The notes beneath the pieces were generated by a model that saw only the letters and a program-made list of their open reading frames with translations, had not been told where the DNA came from and ran no database searches. The translations under genes and the position numbers were made by a program. A DNA stretch of 64,000 nucleotides from Dromiciops gliroides (lineage: Eukaryota; Chordata; Mammalia; Microbiotheria; Microbiotheriidae), in contig NC_057861.1 in NCBI RefSeq assembly GCF_019393635.1, forward strand, positions 168,541,577 through 168,605,576, given 5' to 3'. Position 1 is the first letter of the stretch, and the number at the start of each line of letters is the position of its first letter. Below are positions 1-10,945 of the stretch, piece after piece.

Positions 1-2300
1 TATAAATCCTGGAAAAGTATCAGTGACAAACCTGAAGAACAAAGTGAGTAAATTATAGGTGAGAGACAAGTTTGGCTAAGGAACAATTCAGACCAACAGT
101 TGTTTCTGATGGCAACTTTTGAAACTTGCTATCTGTTGCTATGCAGAAATGCAGGTAAAGATCTACTATACCAGCCAGACAACGGGTTCAACCTTTTTTC
201 CAGTACTGTTGATTAATGCACACTAATCATCTATCCACACATTCCCCTGTGGTTCCCCTGGTGACCAAGCTGTAAGATAGCTAGTTTGGAGGAACCACTG
301 GTGATCATAAAAAAGAGCATAGTTCATTCACCCTCATGAGGATTGGTCCCCAAACCCTGGCTTCATTACCATGGTCAGTCTATCCAGCAAGACTGGCCAC
401 AGAGAAGCTAAGGGTCATGGAAAAAGGTCTCCAAAGAGAGGACAGATGGCTATAACATCTTGCATATAGAGCTCAGAGATAAGATTAAAATAAAACCATA
501 AAAAAAAGTTTTCATTGTATGGTAAATCCTTTAAATTCTCAAAGTGTTTTTTCAAGATCAATTTATTAATACCAAAATTTAAGAGAATAAGGAAAGTCAA
601 TCTATTGTAAATGAAATCTCTTAGGGGTTTTACCATATAGCATTTTCTCCTGTTAGTGCTAAACTTTGTATTACTACTTAATATTTACAATGTTATTATT
701 AAATAAAAGTTTTTAACACTATTGTCAAAAGCCACACATCTCTATTGTTAACTTGAAATAGAATAATAAAAAGAAAAAACTTCAGGACTAATTTTCTGGG
801 AAACATCCACATCTCTGAAAGTCAAAAGAGATGATAAATTATTTAGTATCAAGTCCTCAAATTTGATCCTCTTTTCTCACCCACTTAGTAGCTGCTTGTT
901 GATGAAAAGATTCCAAGTTAAAAATTAATTTGTTTTAAACTAAATTCTCACTTGCACTATGTAAACACAGCTATGCTCAGCTGTCAGTTAACTTTAAAAT
1001 TATATCACTATATTCTGCTTAGACTAGCATTATGTCTTAATCAGGGGAGCTTATTTTTTGCTATGAAATACTGATGGTTACAGGTAGCACCCAAGTTAAA
1101 AATGGGTCATGTTCTGAAAGTTCATTTCTAAATTGATCATTTGTAACTTCGAATATTTTCCAGGAGAAACAATTCTCTAGCTGGTGGCTAAGTTCCCAAG
1201 CCAGCTCACAAAAACTTATTTAATTACATGGCTAATCTACAGTACTAATACTGTTGATCTGAGTTCTAGGACCTGGGAGGAAGTAGATAAATTTTCTCCC
1301 CCTTTTCCTGGTCATCTACAAAATATGAAGGTAGACAAAGTTTGTGATTGAGACTCTCCTACTTCTCCCCTACCTACAAAATTAAATCATTACAAGGGAC
1401 ATCTGCAGACATCTATCTAGTCCAACCCATACCAGAAAAAGAATTCTCACTATAACATATCCAAATGGTCATCTAGTCTATTCAAGGAAATTCATTCCTA
1501 CTCTTAGATAGCTGAAAAAGGAGGTTTTCCTTAAATCAAGCATAAGTCTGCTTCTTTGAAACAGCATCAGTGACCCTCACTACTGGTGTTCTTAGCTGAG
1601 CTTTTGGAAGAAAACAATTACACTAGTTAATTCTCACTAAATAACTGATAAAAGGCCTTCTAGAAGCATTTCTATTTTGAAGAGATGCTTACTGTGCTGA
1701 ACTAATTTCTAATTGATGGAATTTCAGTCAGTATAGAATAAAAAAACTGAGGATGAAAAGAATCATCACAAAGGCATTTGTTCAATCTATGGCATCTACT
1801 CCTCAGGCCAGCTAAGCTGTTTTTTCTCCACCTGTGACCCCAGAATCTCTCAAAGTCTTTATTGCAAAAACTTTTATTTCAATGAAAATGTTGGGGTTGA
1901 TACTGGGGGTATATGTGTGGGTCCTTTCATAATGGAAAATGGACTGTTTCACTTTCGGCTATGCTAAAACACAGTTGCATAGTAATCAATAAAGACTTAT
2001 TTATTTATAGATATCAATTTTATCTTTTTAATCAATTTTGCCTTTAGTGATTAGGGCTTCGATAATATAAAATTTATCTGATACCACAGCAAATGTAGGA
2101 ATGTAGTAGTGATGGTACCACACTAAAGTTATCTACAAAGACTAAATATTCCATTGGGGAGATTCAGTTTAATTGGCATAGTCAATTTCCAGTAGGCCTT
2201 ATAATAAGCAACTAGAGAAAAGAAAATGAGGCATCATATCTCATCACTGTACTAGGGTTAGGACCAATAAAGTTCCACTGAGAGGAAAAATGTAATAGGG
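1..2300. other. TXNDC5 intron 1, no recognisable element
   Basis: AT-rich sequence with only short open frames. I could not assign it to a repeat family with confidence. The part near 1390-1500 faintly resembles a decayed MIR. By position it is the distal part of the TXNDC5 intron 1 visible here. Confidence 0.5.
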
Positions 2301-2309
2301 TGATATGAT

Positions 2310-2515
2310 GGTGCAGTGTAGAGAATGTTAGCTGTGGCATTGGAGGACCTGAATTTAAATCCCAATTCTGCCACTTACTGTGTGGCCCTGGGCAAGGTAA
2401 CTCTATGCACAGCAGTGTCCTTACCTGTAAAATGAGGGAAGATGGACTAGTTGGCTGTATAAATTCTTTTCCAGCTCTAAATCTATGATTCTATGATCTG
2501 GGGCACGAGATAAAA
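2310..2515 (+). repeat. MIR/Ther-1 CORE-SINE
   Basis: It contains, in order, a tRNA-like head ('ggtgcagtgtagagaatg'), a B-box-like 'gaatttaaatcccaattct', the core 'ctgtgtggccctgggcaa' equivalent and a 'cctgtaaaatgagg' 3' part, the order of a plus-strand MIR. It sits in TXNDC5 intron 1. Confidence 0.8.
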
Positions 2516-3459
2516 TAGGTACCATGAAAATTTCCATAATTCTCTCTTCTTAATTTCTTGGAGGTAGGTTTGGAAGTACCAGTAAAAACAAAACACTTTT
2601 CTTTTACAATCCATTCTCTCTCCTCCCCTACCCCACAAAATAAACAGAATATCCCCAAACACGGAAAGACAAATATATATTGGTTAATAATTTGTAACTA
2701 AGTCTTTGCAACGTGGCTTGGGCTAATAAAAGTGTATGGATGAGTTCTGTGGCTTTGTGTATTCAGCATCCATACCCCGACCAGGAAGCAAACCGGATCT
2801 CCATTAAGTTTTCCATTTAATACCAGGAAGCCACAGTTAGAGACCCGAATTTGTGGAGGGGAGGATGAAAGCATGGGCATTAGGGAATGGAGTAAGGAAG
2901 AGAGGGAAGTTGGTGTGTTAAAGGGATGTTTAGGCGTTAAGTTGGGTAGAGGACCCCGTGAGCCTCCCCTTCTCCATACACACCCACAAACTAAGAGTCC
3001 CAGGACAGGGGCTCTCTCTTTCCCTCCTTCTCTATGGGGTACTGGGACCGCCAGCTCTTCCTGAGCTCTGGGGTTCCTTGTGCCACGTCAACAGTAGAGG
3101 CCCAGAGCCCAGGCCTCACCCACCTTAGTGCTTGCCCCCACCCCCATCCCCACCCCAAGTCCGGGCCACAAGGCTGTCACAGTTCTATGATGCCTTGGGC
3201 TTCTCCGGCCTTCTCTGGGGTCCTCTCCCCCTTCCCCCCACTCCCTAACAAATCCTCCTCCCCCGTGGGCAGGACCCTGTGGTCTGGAGAAACCTTTGGG
3301 GCATTTACTGGAGCTAAAGGGCCGGAGAAGTTAATGAGTGTTGGGGGCCACGCCGATGGCTGGGGGAGGGGGAAAGCTCCTGGGCTGGGAGCAGGGGCAG
3401 CAGGCACAGAAGGGGCAGGAAAAATAGGGATGGGGGCTGGGGGGGAGAGGGTAGTTTAC
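2516..3459 (-). other. Proximal TXNDC5 intron 1, GC-rising, no repeat seen
   Basis: Sequence between the MIR and the exon 1 donor. GC content rises toward the CpG island. It contains the UPRE-like site at 3083-3090 and C-rich runs near 3137-3156. Long open frames cross it on both strands but show no recognisable protein. Confidence 0.6.
3083..3090 (-). promoter_or_regulatory. Perfect UPRE-type motif (ATF6/XBP1 site) in TXNDC5 intron 1
   Basis: On the minus strand this reads TGACGTGG followed by CA, matching the unfolded-protein-response element bound by ATF6 and XBP1. It lies about 370 bases downstream of the exon 1 donor. TXNDC5 is an ER folding enzyme, so UPR control is plausible. A single 8-base match can occur by chance; function is inference. 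Confidence 0.4.
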
Positions 3460-3707
3460 CAAGGAGCGAAGAACATGACGAAGTGCGCGGCGCTCTGGAT
3501 GCCGTGGGTGAACATGTCTCCCGTGTACAGATGCTTGGCATGTGGGTCCTCTCCGTCGGCTCCCTCGGCGGCCAGGGACTCCCCAGTCTCCTCCGCCCGG
3601 GCCCAGGACGCGAAGCCCCAGCCGCTGCCTCCGCTCAGCAGCAGCAGCAGCAGCAGCTGCGGTGGCGGCGGCAACATCCGGGGAAAGACCGGCCAGAGTA
3701 CGGGCAT
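3460..3707 (-). CDS. TXNDC5: TXNDC5 (ERp46) first coding exon, partial gene
   Basis: This exon encodes the N-terminus of TXNDC5, an ER-lumenal protein disulfide isomerase with three thioredoxin domains that oxidises substrate cysteines. The reading frame gives 82 full codons plus two bases of a tryptophan codon. Residues 1 to about 37 form a signal peptide: a short n-region, a seven-leucine core at residues 18-24, and a plausible cleavage after the WARA motif. A variable acidic linker follows, then the strongly conserved start of thioredoxin domain 1 (HLYTGDMFTHGIQSAAHFVM) ending in FFAPW. The CGHC active site would begin the next exon, left of the window. The exon ends in TG and is followed by a GTAAAC donor at 3459-3454, the expected phase before CGHC. 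The ATG at 3707-3705 has a strong context (CACC before ATG). An in-frame GTG 21 nt upstream is not preferred. Recognition is from remembered family sequence; the gene identity is very likely. Confidence 0.93.
3636..3656 (+). repeat. (CAG)7 / (CTG)7 coding trinucleotide repeat
   Basis: Seven uninterrupted CAG units on the plus strand are read on the minus strand as seven CTG codons, forming leucines 18-24 of the TXNDC5 signal peptide. The adjacent CAG codon for Gln17 flanks the run. Confidence 0.95.
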
Positions 3708-3795
3708 GGTGCTGGGCACCGGGTACACGCGCTCAGTCGCACCGTCACACGCGAAACGCCAGTCACCCCGCCGCCTACAGCTGCGTGCTGCCCCA

Positions 3796-3814
3796 GCCGC
3801 CGCCGCCGCCGCCG
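3796..3814 (+). repeat. (GCC)n trinucleotide repeat upstream of the TXNDC5 ATG
   Basis: About six GCC units lie roughly 90 bases upstream of the TXNDC5 start codon, inside the CpG island and probably in the 5' UTR or core promoter. Confidence 0.85.
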
Positions 3815-4739
3815 CGGGACACCCGACCGTCCGCCCAGCTCCCCGGACTGCGCCGTCGCCGCCGCTCCGGCAGCCAGCCGCTCCTCCCCCGCCCCTCCCG
3901 AGCAGCTCCGCTTCCTCCTCCCCTTCCCTTCTCTCTCCTCCTCCCGGGCCTCCTGTCGCAAAGCAGCTCCGAGCCTCCTGAACGTGGCTACTACCCGGGC
4001 TGCAGCTTTGCAGCAGATCGAGGGGCTAGTGGAGGTGGCTGGCCGCGGCCTCGCGGGGCTTTTCTCTGGGGCGGCGCCCAGCTAGGTGACCACCCGCCTA
4101 AGGCCATGGAGCGTGGAGGCGGAGGCTCCTCTTTCCCCTCCCTATCCCAGTCCTCGTGTGGATGTGTCTGTCTCTCATTGCTTGATCTTTGTTACTCATC
4201 CTCCTGTGCTTTTGGGGATGGTTCTGAGTAAAACAGAGAAGAACCAGCCTATGAAGTCGATAAGGCTCGTCACCAGAAGACTGACCCGGACAGGTGATGA
4301 TTTTTGGTGGGGGGAAGATTAGCAATGCCCGAAGAGCGTCTACTAAAGTGGGGAGAGGTGGCGCACACTGATGAAATCACTGATCTTGAAACGTCGCGGA
4401 AGGTGGAAGGATCAAAGCTTGGTTCCTCCCCCTCAAAACTCACAAACCTAAGCCTGGAATTGGAGTTTAACTTGTTTTCGGGAACGTCTTTAAATATGTT
4501 AATTGACTTAAGTGGTAGTAGAAGGACTAAAGGGACCTTCGCTCTTTTGCTTGCTACTTGTATGTCCTTGGGGATGTCACTGGGCCTTCATTTCCTCAAG
4601 AGAAGTTCTCATAGTCTCAAACGTCAGTTCTAACCCTCTCGCTTAGGATCCAAAGGCTGGTGGGAGAGAGAGGAGCAGGAAGGGCGTTAAATCCGATCTC
4701 TAGGTGAAAAAAAAAATCAGTATGGGCATAATAATAATT

Positions 4740-4985
4740 GTGTTGGTGTTGTTCAGTCATTTCAGTTGTGTCCGACTCTTCTGGTTCTCTTACGGGGTTT
4801 TCTTAGCAAAGACACAGGAGTGTTTTGCCCTTTCCTTCTCCAGCTCATTTTACAGATGAGGAAACCAAGGCAAACTGGGTTGTGACATGCCCCAGGGCAC
4901 ACAGCTGGTAAGTCTCTAAGGGCGGATCTGAACTCATCTTCTTGACTCCAGGCCAGGTGCTCTATATCCTGTGCTTCACCCTAAT
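4740..4985 (-). repeat. Mar1-type CORE-SINE with RTE/BovB-like tail
   Basis: Read on the plus strand it opens with the reverse of an RTE/BovB-like tail ('cagttgtgtccgactcttc'), then the core ('gatgaggaaaccaaggcaaa', 'gggcacacagctggtaagt') and ends near the tRNA-like head. The BovB-like end is the hallmark of marsupial Mar1 elements. Confidence 0.8.
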
Positions 4986-4989
4986 AATC

Positions 4990-5312
4990 ATAGCTCATAT
5001 AATCAGTGCTTTAAGGTTTGCCAAGCTTTTCCTCACAAACACTGTGAGGTCAGGGGATGAGGTATCATCATGCAGATTTTGTAGATATTGAAACTGACAC
5101 GGAAGTTTAGTAACTTGCCCTGAGTCAATAGAATGACATTGATGTTAGTAAGTTAACTCATTTGATTTTAACCCTGTGAGGTAAGTGCTATTTTCCCCAT
5201 TATAAGAATGAAGACTTTGTGGGCGTTACACAGTTAGTTAGTGTCTGAGGCTGGATGTAAACCTAAACTGATTCCAAAGTTCTGCACCCGTTGTGTCACC
5301 TAGCTGCCCCCA
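4990..5312 (-). repeat. Two decayed MIR/Ther-1 copies
   Basis: Antisense MIR core and tail motifs occur twice: around 5015-5160, and again at about 5160-5312 ending in 'gtcacctagctgccccc', the reversed SINE head. Confidence 0.6.
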
Positions 5313-6300
5313 TGTAGGGAAACAAGGCAACCAAACACAGGTCATCTGTTTCCTATCCATTAATCTCTCTACTATATCTGTATACCAGACCTACACAGCT
5401 GCAAAAATTCTGCTGATTCAGACTAGAGGGGAAAAAATACCCCTCAGCAAAATTTAGATCACTGAGTCCAGGGTGGAGTTTGAGCCTGAATTAGTCAAAT
5501 TCTTATTGTCTAGCTTTAGGCATAGAGATGTGATGAAACCACTTTATAGAGTGAAGAAACTTTTGGGAGTCATCTTCCTGGTCTTATTTTTAATCTGGAG
5601 GTAACAGGACAGGGTGGGGAAAAGTAAAGGTTGCTTCTTAAGTTCCATCAAAATACTGTTCTGCAAAACCATGGGCAAAAATTTGGAACGAAGTACCCAG
5701 GAAAATGGCATTGGGTCTTAACAGAATACCACCATGAATTTATTGGAGCCCAGGGAAGGCAAATCCAGATCAAGGACATCTCTTACTGAAGTCCCACTTG
5801 AGACCCTGCCTTCAGGACACCAACCACAGGAACTCCTACCTGCTTTTAGGACATCCTCAATCTTTAAAGCCTCTGTCATTCCTGCTGTGGGTAGGGAGTT
5901 TCCTAAAAGAACTGCTCTATGACCCAACCTAGTGAATGGTCAAGCCAAACCAGTTTCTACTCTTGGTCCTCTTTTCTTGCTAAAATGTTTTCCTTAGAAA
6001 ACTTATCCAGTTCTATCATTTCACTTATCAATTCTAGAAGACTCCCAAATTTATAAAACCACTCTCATCTTTGATTCCACATTTCTAAGTACTTGACATC
6101 TCTACTTGAATATGCTGCTGACATCACAAGCCAAACTGGCTTATAAATTGACCCCATATATTTTCTGAGGGAGAAACATTGGAAACATATTATTTTATCA
6201 GTAGAAATGACATTAAAGAAGAGGCACTGATATCTGCTTTGCTCTGCATCCTAATAACCATTGAGGACTTTTTGCCTAAGGAAGAAGCTGAAACCTGTGT
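5313..6300. other. No recognisable gene or repeat
   Basis: Single-copy-looking sequence. Short opposing open frames at 5718-5927 show no known protein. Confidence 0.45.
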
Positions 6301-6304
6301 GTGG

Positions 6305-6815
6305 TAGCTCTCCCATTAGAATGGTGAGCTCCTGGAGAAGAGGGGCTATCTTAATTTTTTTTATTTGTATCTGTACCTAGCACTTAGCACAGTGATTTGT
6401 CCATATTAAGAGGCAATGGTTTTTATTCATTTATTTATTCATTCATATATATGACAGTCCACTTATTTCCATGGCTTTGTACAGGCTATTCCCATGCCTA
6501 GAATCATCTCTCTCCTCCTCCTCTGCCTCTTACTGCTCTTGGCTCCATTTAAACTTCAGTTTAAGGACCATTTCCTACATGGGGCTTCTCTTGATCTTTC
6601 CCCCAATTTGTTAGTGCTGTCTCCCTGACTCGGAAATTACTTTGTATTTACTTGTATTAATCTACTTGTATTTGTATTTACTGTACTCACCTTTACTTCC
6701 CTAAAGAACCTTGAAAGTGGAAACTGTTTCATTTTTTGTCTTTCCAAAGTGCCGAACAATGCCTGACAAATATTAAGTGCTTCATAAATATTTGTTGACT
6801 TGAATTAAATGTTGC
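6305..6815 (+). mobile_element. L2 LINE 3'-end fragments
   Basis: Two stretches resemble the 3' part of L2: 'gagctcctggagaagaggg' followed by a 'cacttagcacagtg' motif near 6325-6400, and a second from 6460 ending in 'cataaatatttgttgactt' near 6785-6805, the typical L2 terminus. Confidence 0.7.
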
Positions 6816-7008
6816 ACATTTAACTCATCATCCTCATCCTCCTACTACCATCCCCAACTTCACCTCTGAACCAGCTTTTTCTGACTTGCCTGATTAAAAA
6901 CATTTTTGATATATAATTTTATACATATATCAAGCATAGATATAATATACACACATATGACATATATAATGTATATGTTCTGTTATTACATTTAGATATA
7001 CTTCTCTC

Positions 7009-8072
7009 TTTTTTTTCAGGTTAAACATTTTTATTTATATTTATGTTCGAATCTCTATCTCTCCTCTCCCTCCCCCCTTCCCAAGGCAGCAAACAGTCTG
7101 ATAAGGGTTATACATATATGATCATGCAAAACATTACCATATTTATCACTTAATGAAACAATGTGAAAAGTAGCATGCTTCAGTCTGTTCCATCAATATC
7201 AATTCTTTCTTTGGAGGTAGATAGTATGTTTCATCAATATTCTTTTGGGATTGTCTTGGATCATTGTATTGTTGAGAATAGTCAAGTCATTCACAGTTCT
7301 TCATTGAACAATATTGCTGTCTCTGTGTACAGTGTTCTCTTGGTTCTGCTCACTTCCCAATACATCATTTCATACATGTCTTTCCAAGCTTTTTTGAAGT
7401 CATCCTGTTTGTCATTTCTTACTTCACAGTAGTATTCCATTACCATCATATACCACAGTTTGTTTAGCCATTCCCCAATTGATGGGCATTCTTTTGATTG
7501 CCAATTTCTAGCCTCCACAAAAAGAGCTATTATAAATATTTTTGTATAAATGGGTCTTTTTCTCTTTTGGGGGATGTCTTTGGGATATAAACCAAGCAGT
7601 GGTATTGCTGGATCAAAGGATATATGCACAATTCTATAGCCCTTTGGGCATAGTTCCTGATTGCTCTCCAGAATGGTTGAATCTTTTCACAACTCCACCA
7701 ACAGTGGATTAGCATCCCAGTTTTCTCACAATCCATTTAATAATCAATATTTTCCATTCTTGTTATATTTGCCATTCTAATAGGTATAAGGTGATATCTC
7801 AGAGTTGTTTTAATTTGCGTTTCTCTGCTCAATAATGACCTAGAGCATTTTTTCATACGATTATTGATAACTTGGATTTCTTTGTCTGAAAACTGCCCGT
7901 TCAAATCCTTTGACCATTTAGCAGTTGGGTAATAACTTGTATTTTTAAAAAATTGACTCCGTTCTTTATATATTTGAGAAATGAGGCCTTTATCAGAGAT
8001 AATTGTTTCTAAAATTCTTTCCCAGTTTTCTACTTGCCTTGTGATCTTGGTTACATTAGTTTTGTTTTTTAA
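7009..8072 (-). mobile_element. 5'-truncated L1 LINE, ORF2 C-terminus and 3' UTR
   Basis: On the minus strand the frame at 7629-7291 encodes the end of L1 ORF2, with motifs FDPAIPLLGLYPKD, WQSKECPSIGEWLNKLWY and MEYYCEVRNDKQDDF. The adjoining frames at 8132-7737 and 7736-7530 carry the preceding part ('ENWERILETIISDKGLISQI', 'MLIHCWWSCEKIQPFWRAI'). Frameshifts and stops between these frames make it dead. The 3' end is a T run on the plus strand near 7009-7018 (the poly(A) tail) and the 5' truncation is near 8072. The matching part of the L1 at 23.6-24.96 kb is close in sequence, so this is a fairly young subfamily. Confidence 0.92.
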
Positions 8073-8171
8073 AGCTGTACCAACAAGAGGAAGGAAGTTA
8101 GGACTTGGTCTAACTCCTGAAGCCCTTTCCAATTAAAAGATCATGTAGGTTCTTGTCAAGTTGAATCTAGA

Positions 8172-8440
8172 CAATGAACATGGTGCCAGAAACCTGTAAT
8201 TCCTGATACTATGGAAAGCTGAATTCAGCAGTTCACAGACTACAGCCAATCCGGCATCCACACTGTCTAGCACCAACATAGTGAGGCCCTGGGGGAGGGG
8301 TGGGAGGAAAAGAGTGTTATACCAAGCACACTAAGGTGGAGTTAACCATGCCAGGTCAGAAAGCAAGTCAATATCCATTCTGATTAGTATTAGTGTCTGC
8401 CACACTGCACTTCTACCTTGGATTGGATAGGGAGATCTAT
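8172..8440 (+). pseudogene. 7SL (SRP) RNA pseudogene, near full length
   Basis: Read on the plus strand this follows the SRP RNA from end to end in order: 'atggtgccagaaacctgtaa' for the 5' Alu domain, 'agctgaattcagcagttc', then 'catccacactgtctagcacc' with 'aacatagtga' for the S-domain strand, 'ctaaggtggagttaacc', 'ccaggtcagaaagcaagtca', 'ctgattagtattagtg', 'ccacactgcacttctacc' and a final 'gggagatc'. Length of about 269 is close to the roughly 300-nt RNA. Heavy divergence and lack of a promoter context make it a dead retrocopy. The comparison is with remembered mammalian 7SL. Confidence 0.8.
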
Positions 8441-8499
8441 TTTCAAATGAATGAATGAATAAAATGAAGATTGTATCTAGCCAAGGGAATCCAACTTAT

Positions 8500-8860
8500 T
8501 GTTAACTATTGTGTTCTGCTGAAGAGATGAATTTGTTTATGAACAAATTTTCCTTGCTATCCATGCCTATCTCTGATAAAGAGGTGGCCTTTCTCTTTGC
8601 CAAGGCAAACCCCTCTTTGATCCCATCCCCTCCTATTTTCTCTAGTAGATTGTCCCCTCCATCCTCCCCACTCTCTCTTTAATCTTCAATCTTTATTAGC
8701 TGCTTTACGATGCCTACAAACACAGCCATATGTCCCAGACCCTTCAAAAATACCCACCCTTCATCCCCGAATCCTTGCTAGCTAATATCTTGTTTTTTCC
8801 TCCTTTTTGGCCAAACTCCTTGAGAAAGCCCTCTGCAATAGATGCCACTACTTCTTATTA
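8500..8860 (+). mobile_element. L2 LINE internal fragment
   Basis: The stretch with 'aaagaggtggcctttctc' followed by 'ccaaggcaaacccctctttg' and 'aatcttcaatctttatta' recurs in the same order at 16.89-17.2 kb and 42.26-42.45 kb, both inside clear L2 copies. Assignment rests on that shared context. Confidence 0.65.
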
Positions 8861-8889
8861 ATAGAAAATCCTGGTTCAGGTCTCACCCT

Positions 8890-9182
8890 ACTCAGTTAAA
8901 GGCAAGTTCAGGAAATAAGAGAAAAATGAATGTATTAGCACACCAAGGCATCAAGCAGTTAGAGCATGGGCTACCTCTAGAACCCAAACTGCAGACTACA
9001 GTTTGACATAGTGTGACCATGGGCAAGTCACTTAACCCTCTTTGCCTCAGTTTCCTCATCTGTAATATGAGCTGGAGAAGGCAATGACAAAATTCTTGAG
9101 TATTTTTGTAAAGAAAACCCCAAATGGGGTAATAAATAATAAGACAGACTGAAATAACTGAAAAACAACAACAAAACAATTT
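8890..9182 (+). repeat. Mar1-type CORE-SINE with RTE/BovB-like tail
   Basis: Plus-strand core ('gggcaagtcacttaaccctc', 'gcctcagtttcctcatctgt'), then the tail with 'gaaaaccccaaatggggt' and an (AAC)n end near 9165-9180. Confidence 0.75.
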
Positions 9183-9189
9183 ACACATA

Positions 9190-10420
9190 AGGGTAAGACA
9201 GTCTTCATTGGTAGACCTCTCCATAAGTGGAATTAGCATCACCTCCCCATTACATTGGGAGATGGGAGCAGCCCTCAGGTGATGGAAGTAGTCTTCAGGA
9301 GATGGGATTAGTGCCCTCTCCTGAAGTCTGGCTGAGGACCATACCTAAAGGTTGAGCAAGGTTAAAAAACATGGGGGGTCACTCAGACTATTCCAGCGAC
9401 TGACTTTGTACCCGCTTTGGTGCTAACCATATTTATGGTGCAGCACCAAAATTGAACTTATGTCATTCAAACAAACAAGTGGTCAAAGACCACTGATTGG
9501 TGTTAGGGTTAGGGTCCAGGGGCTGATCAAGGGTTGTTTCCTCTGCTGGGCTGAGGTCAATCATAGGGGTGATGTATCTAAGGTTGTCCATTCAGTAACC
9601 TTGGTATTACTGGTTGGCAGGAAAAGTCCCTAACCAATAACTCAGTTGGTCTCTACACCAAAACATATTTGTAGCCCATAGACTCTAGAAGTTAAATAAA
9701 GTCAATCTGCAGGTGTTCATCAGGCAGCACCACCCACTTCCTCTACCCCCTTTTGTCACAGTTTTCTTCCATGAGGAGTTAAACTGTTGACAATAAAGTT
9801 AGCTAGAGACCACATGATGGGCCTCTTCATAAACACTTTGGACAAACCATGACTGGAGAAATAGCAGAACATGGACCTCAGTTCTCAGATCAGCATCAGT
9901 CAATGCAGAAGTGATAAGGAACATACAGATAAGGTAGCAGGTTCACAACACACAGAAAACCAATAAAACAAGCAAGATTCCAACAGGGTGAATAAAGAAA
10001 CCCAATATAGTTGTAGCTTCAAGGGTGTTAAGTCCTTTGTAAGCATCCATAATCTTCAGGAATCCAGCAAGTACCTCCTGTGTAAACTCAAACAGCTGTG
10101 TATGGATCAGGGCAGGTTTGTGGAGGTATTTTCCTCAACCACCTCTGGATTCCAAGTCACTTACGGAAATTCTATAGCTGCTAAAGCTTGCTAGTGATAT
10201 GGCTTAGTATATTTTAGTAAAACATGTCAAAATCTAATCAGATTGGCCCTCTAGTAATTAGCTCATGTAGTGAAAACCAGTTTGAATTTTATGGATCTAA
10301 TTTTATTAATAATAAAGCTATAAGAATACTAAATTAGGAACTTATAATTCACCTGGAACTTCAGGTTTTACATGGCACTTTCTGTTTCTATCTTTACCCA
10401 AACCCTGTATCTGATATCTT
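9190..10420. other. Unassigned interspersed sequence
   Basis: No gene seen. A block at 9338-9405 is shared with 11680-11745, which suggests an unnamed dispersed repeat. Three loosely repeated units of about 25 bases with 'gatgg' cores lie at 9258-9325. 'ttagggttaggg' near 9503 is a chance telomere-like dimer. A short open frame at 9988-10194 has no recognisable protein. Confidence 0.45.
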
Positions 10421-10443
10421 CAATAGGCTGAAGGAAGAATCTT

Positions 10444-10587
10444 CTTCTTTTTTTTGGTGAGGCAATTGGGGTTAAGTGACTTTCCCAGGGTCACACAGCT
10501 CGTGTCAAGTGTCTGAGGCTGGATTTGAACTCAGGTCCTCCTGACTGTAGGGCTAGTGCTCTATCCACTGTGCCACTTAACTGCCCC
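10444..10587 (-). mobile_element. WSINE1/WALLSI-type SINE
   Basis: Antisense copy with its T run (tail) at about 10447-10455 and its tRNA-like head ending 'cttaactgcccc'. It is flanked by a 15-bp target-site duplication, 'tgaaggaagaatctt', at 10429-10443 and 10588-10602. Confidence 0.93.
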
Positions 10588-10603
10588 TGAAGGAAGAATC
10601 TTG

Positions 10604-10850
10604 AAAGGATCCCTGAGGACTTGATTTGAAAAATGAGGCCTTCTGTCCCTTACTATGATTGGACAGAGATTTCAAAAATAGGGAAATAATTTCAATTTTT
10701 AAACAATTATTAGTGCAATTTTACATATAAAATCCTTAATCCAATTTTAGAACTTCTTTCTAAAACATACTCAAAGCCTATATTGCCATTAGAAGCATTT
10801 GGAAGCAAATAATTTATATTTATGCTATCCTTAGATTACTAACAGTCTCA
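10604..10850. other. AT-rich sequence, no feature seen
   Basis: Nothing recognisable between the SINE and the RTE-tailed fragment. Confidence 0.4.
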
Positions 10851-10861
10851 TCTCTTCCTCA

Positions 10862-10945
10862 TTTAAATCCAATTCACTGAAAGTCATGACATCATTCTGA
10901 TGTCATGGTCCTTTTCTAGAACAAAGGACAAACAACAACAACATC
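10862..10945 (+). repeat. 3' fragment of an RTE-tailed SINE
   Basis: 'tgatgtcatggtccttttc' followed by 'gaacaaaggacaaacaac' and an (AAC)n end matches the 3' end of the complete copy at 41810-42062. Confidence 0.75.

Larger units (their letters stand above)
3450..4110 (-). promoter_or_regulatory. TXNDC5: CpG island and probable TXNDC5 promoter/5' UTR
   Basis: A GC-rich, CpG-dense block covers TXNDC5 exon 1 and about 400 bases upstream of its ATG, against an AT-rich background. Upstream of the ATG on the minus strand it holds a (GCC)n tract at 3796-3814 and several GC-box-like runs. No TATA box is evident, as is usual for a housekeeping CpG-island promoter. The transcription start cannot be fixed from sequence. 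Several long open frames cross this block on both strands; they reflect GC content, not genes. Confidence 0.8.

Noticed and set aside
3034..3981. 315-codon plus-strand open frame across the CpG island
   Set aside because: It is antisense to the TXNDC5 exon and its promoter, rich in Pro/Ser/Ala from GC bias, with no recognisable domain.
3483..4231. Two further plus-strand frames of 200 and 229 codons
   Set aside because: Same GC-rich block, overlapping one another in different frames; no homology recognised.
9500..9515. Telomeric repeat
   Set aside because: Only two TTAGGG-like units; chance or local duplication.
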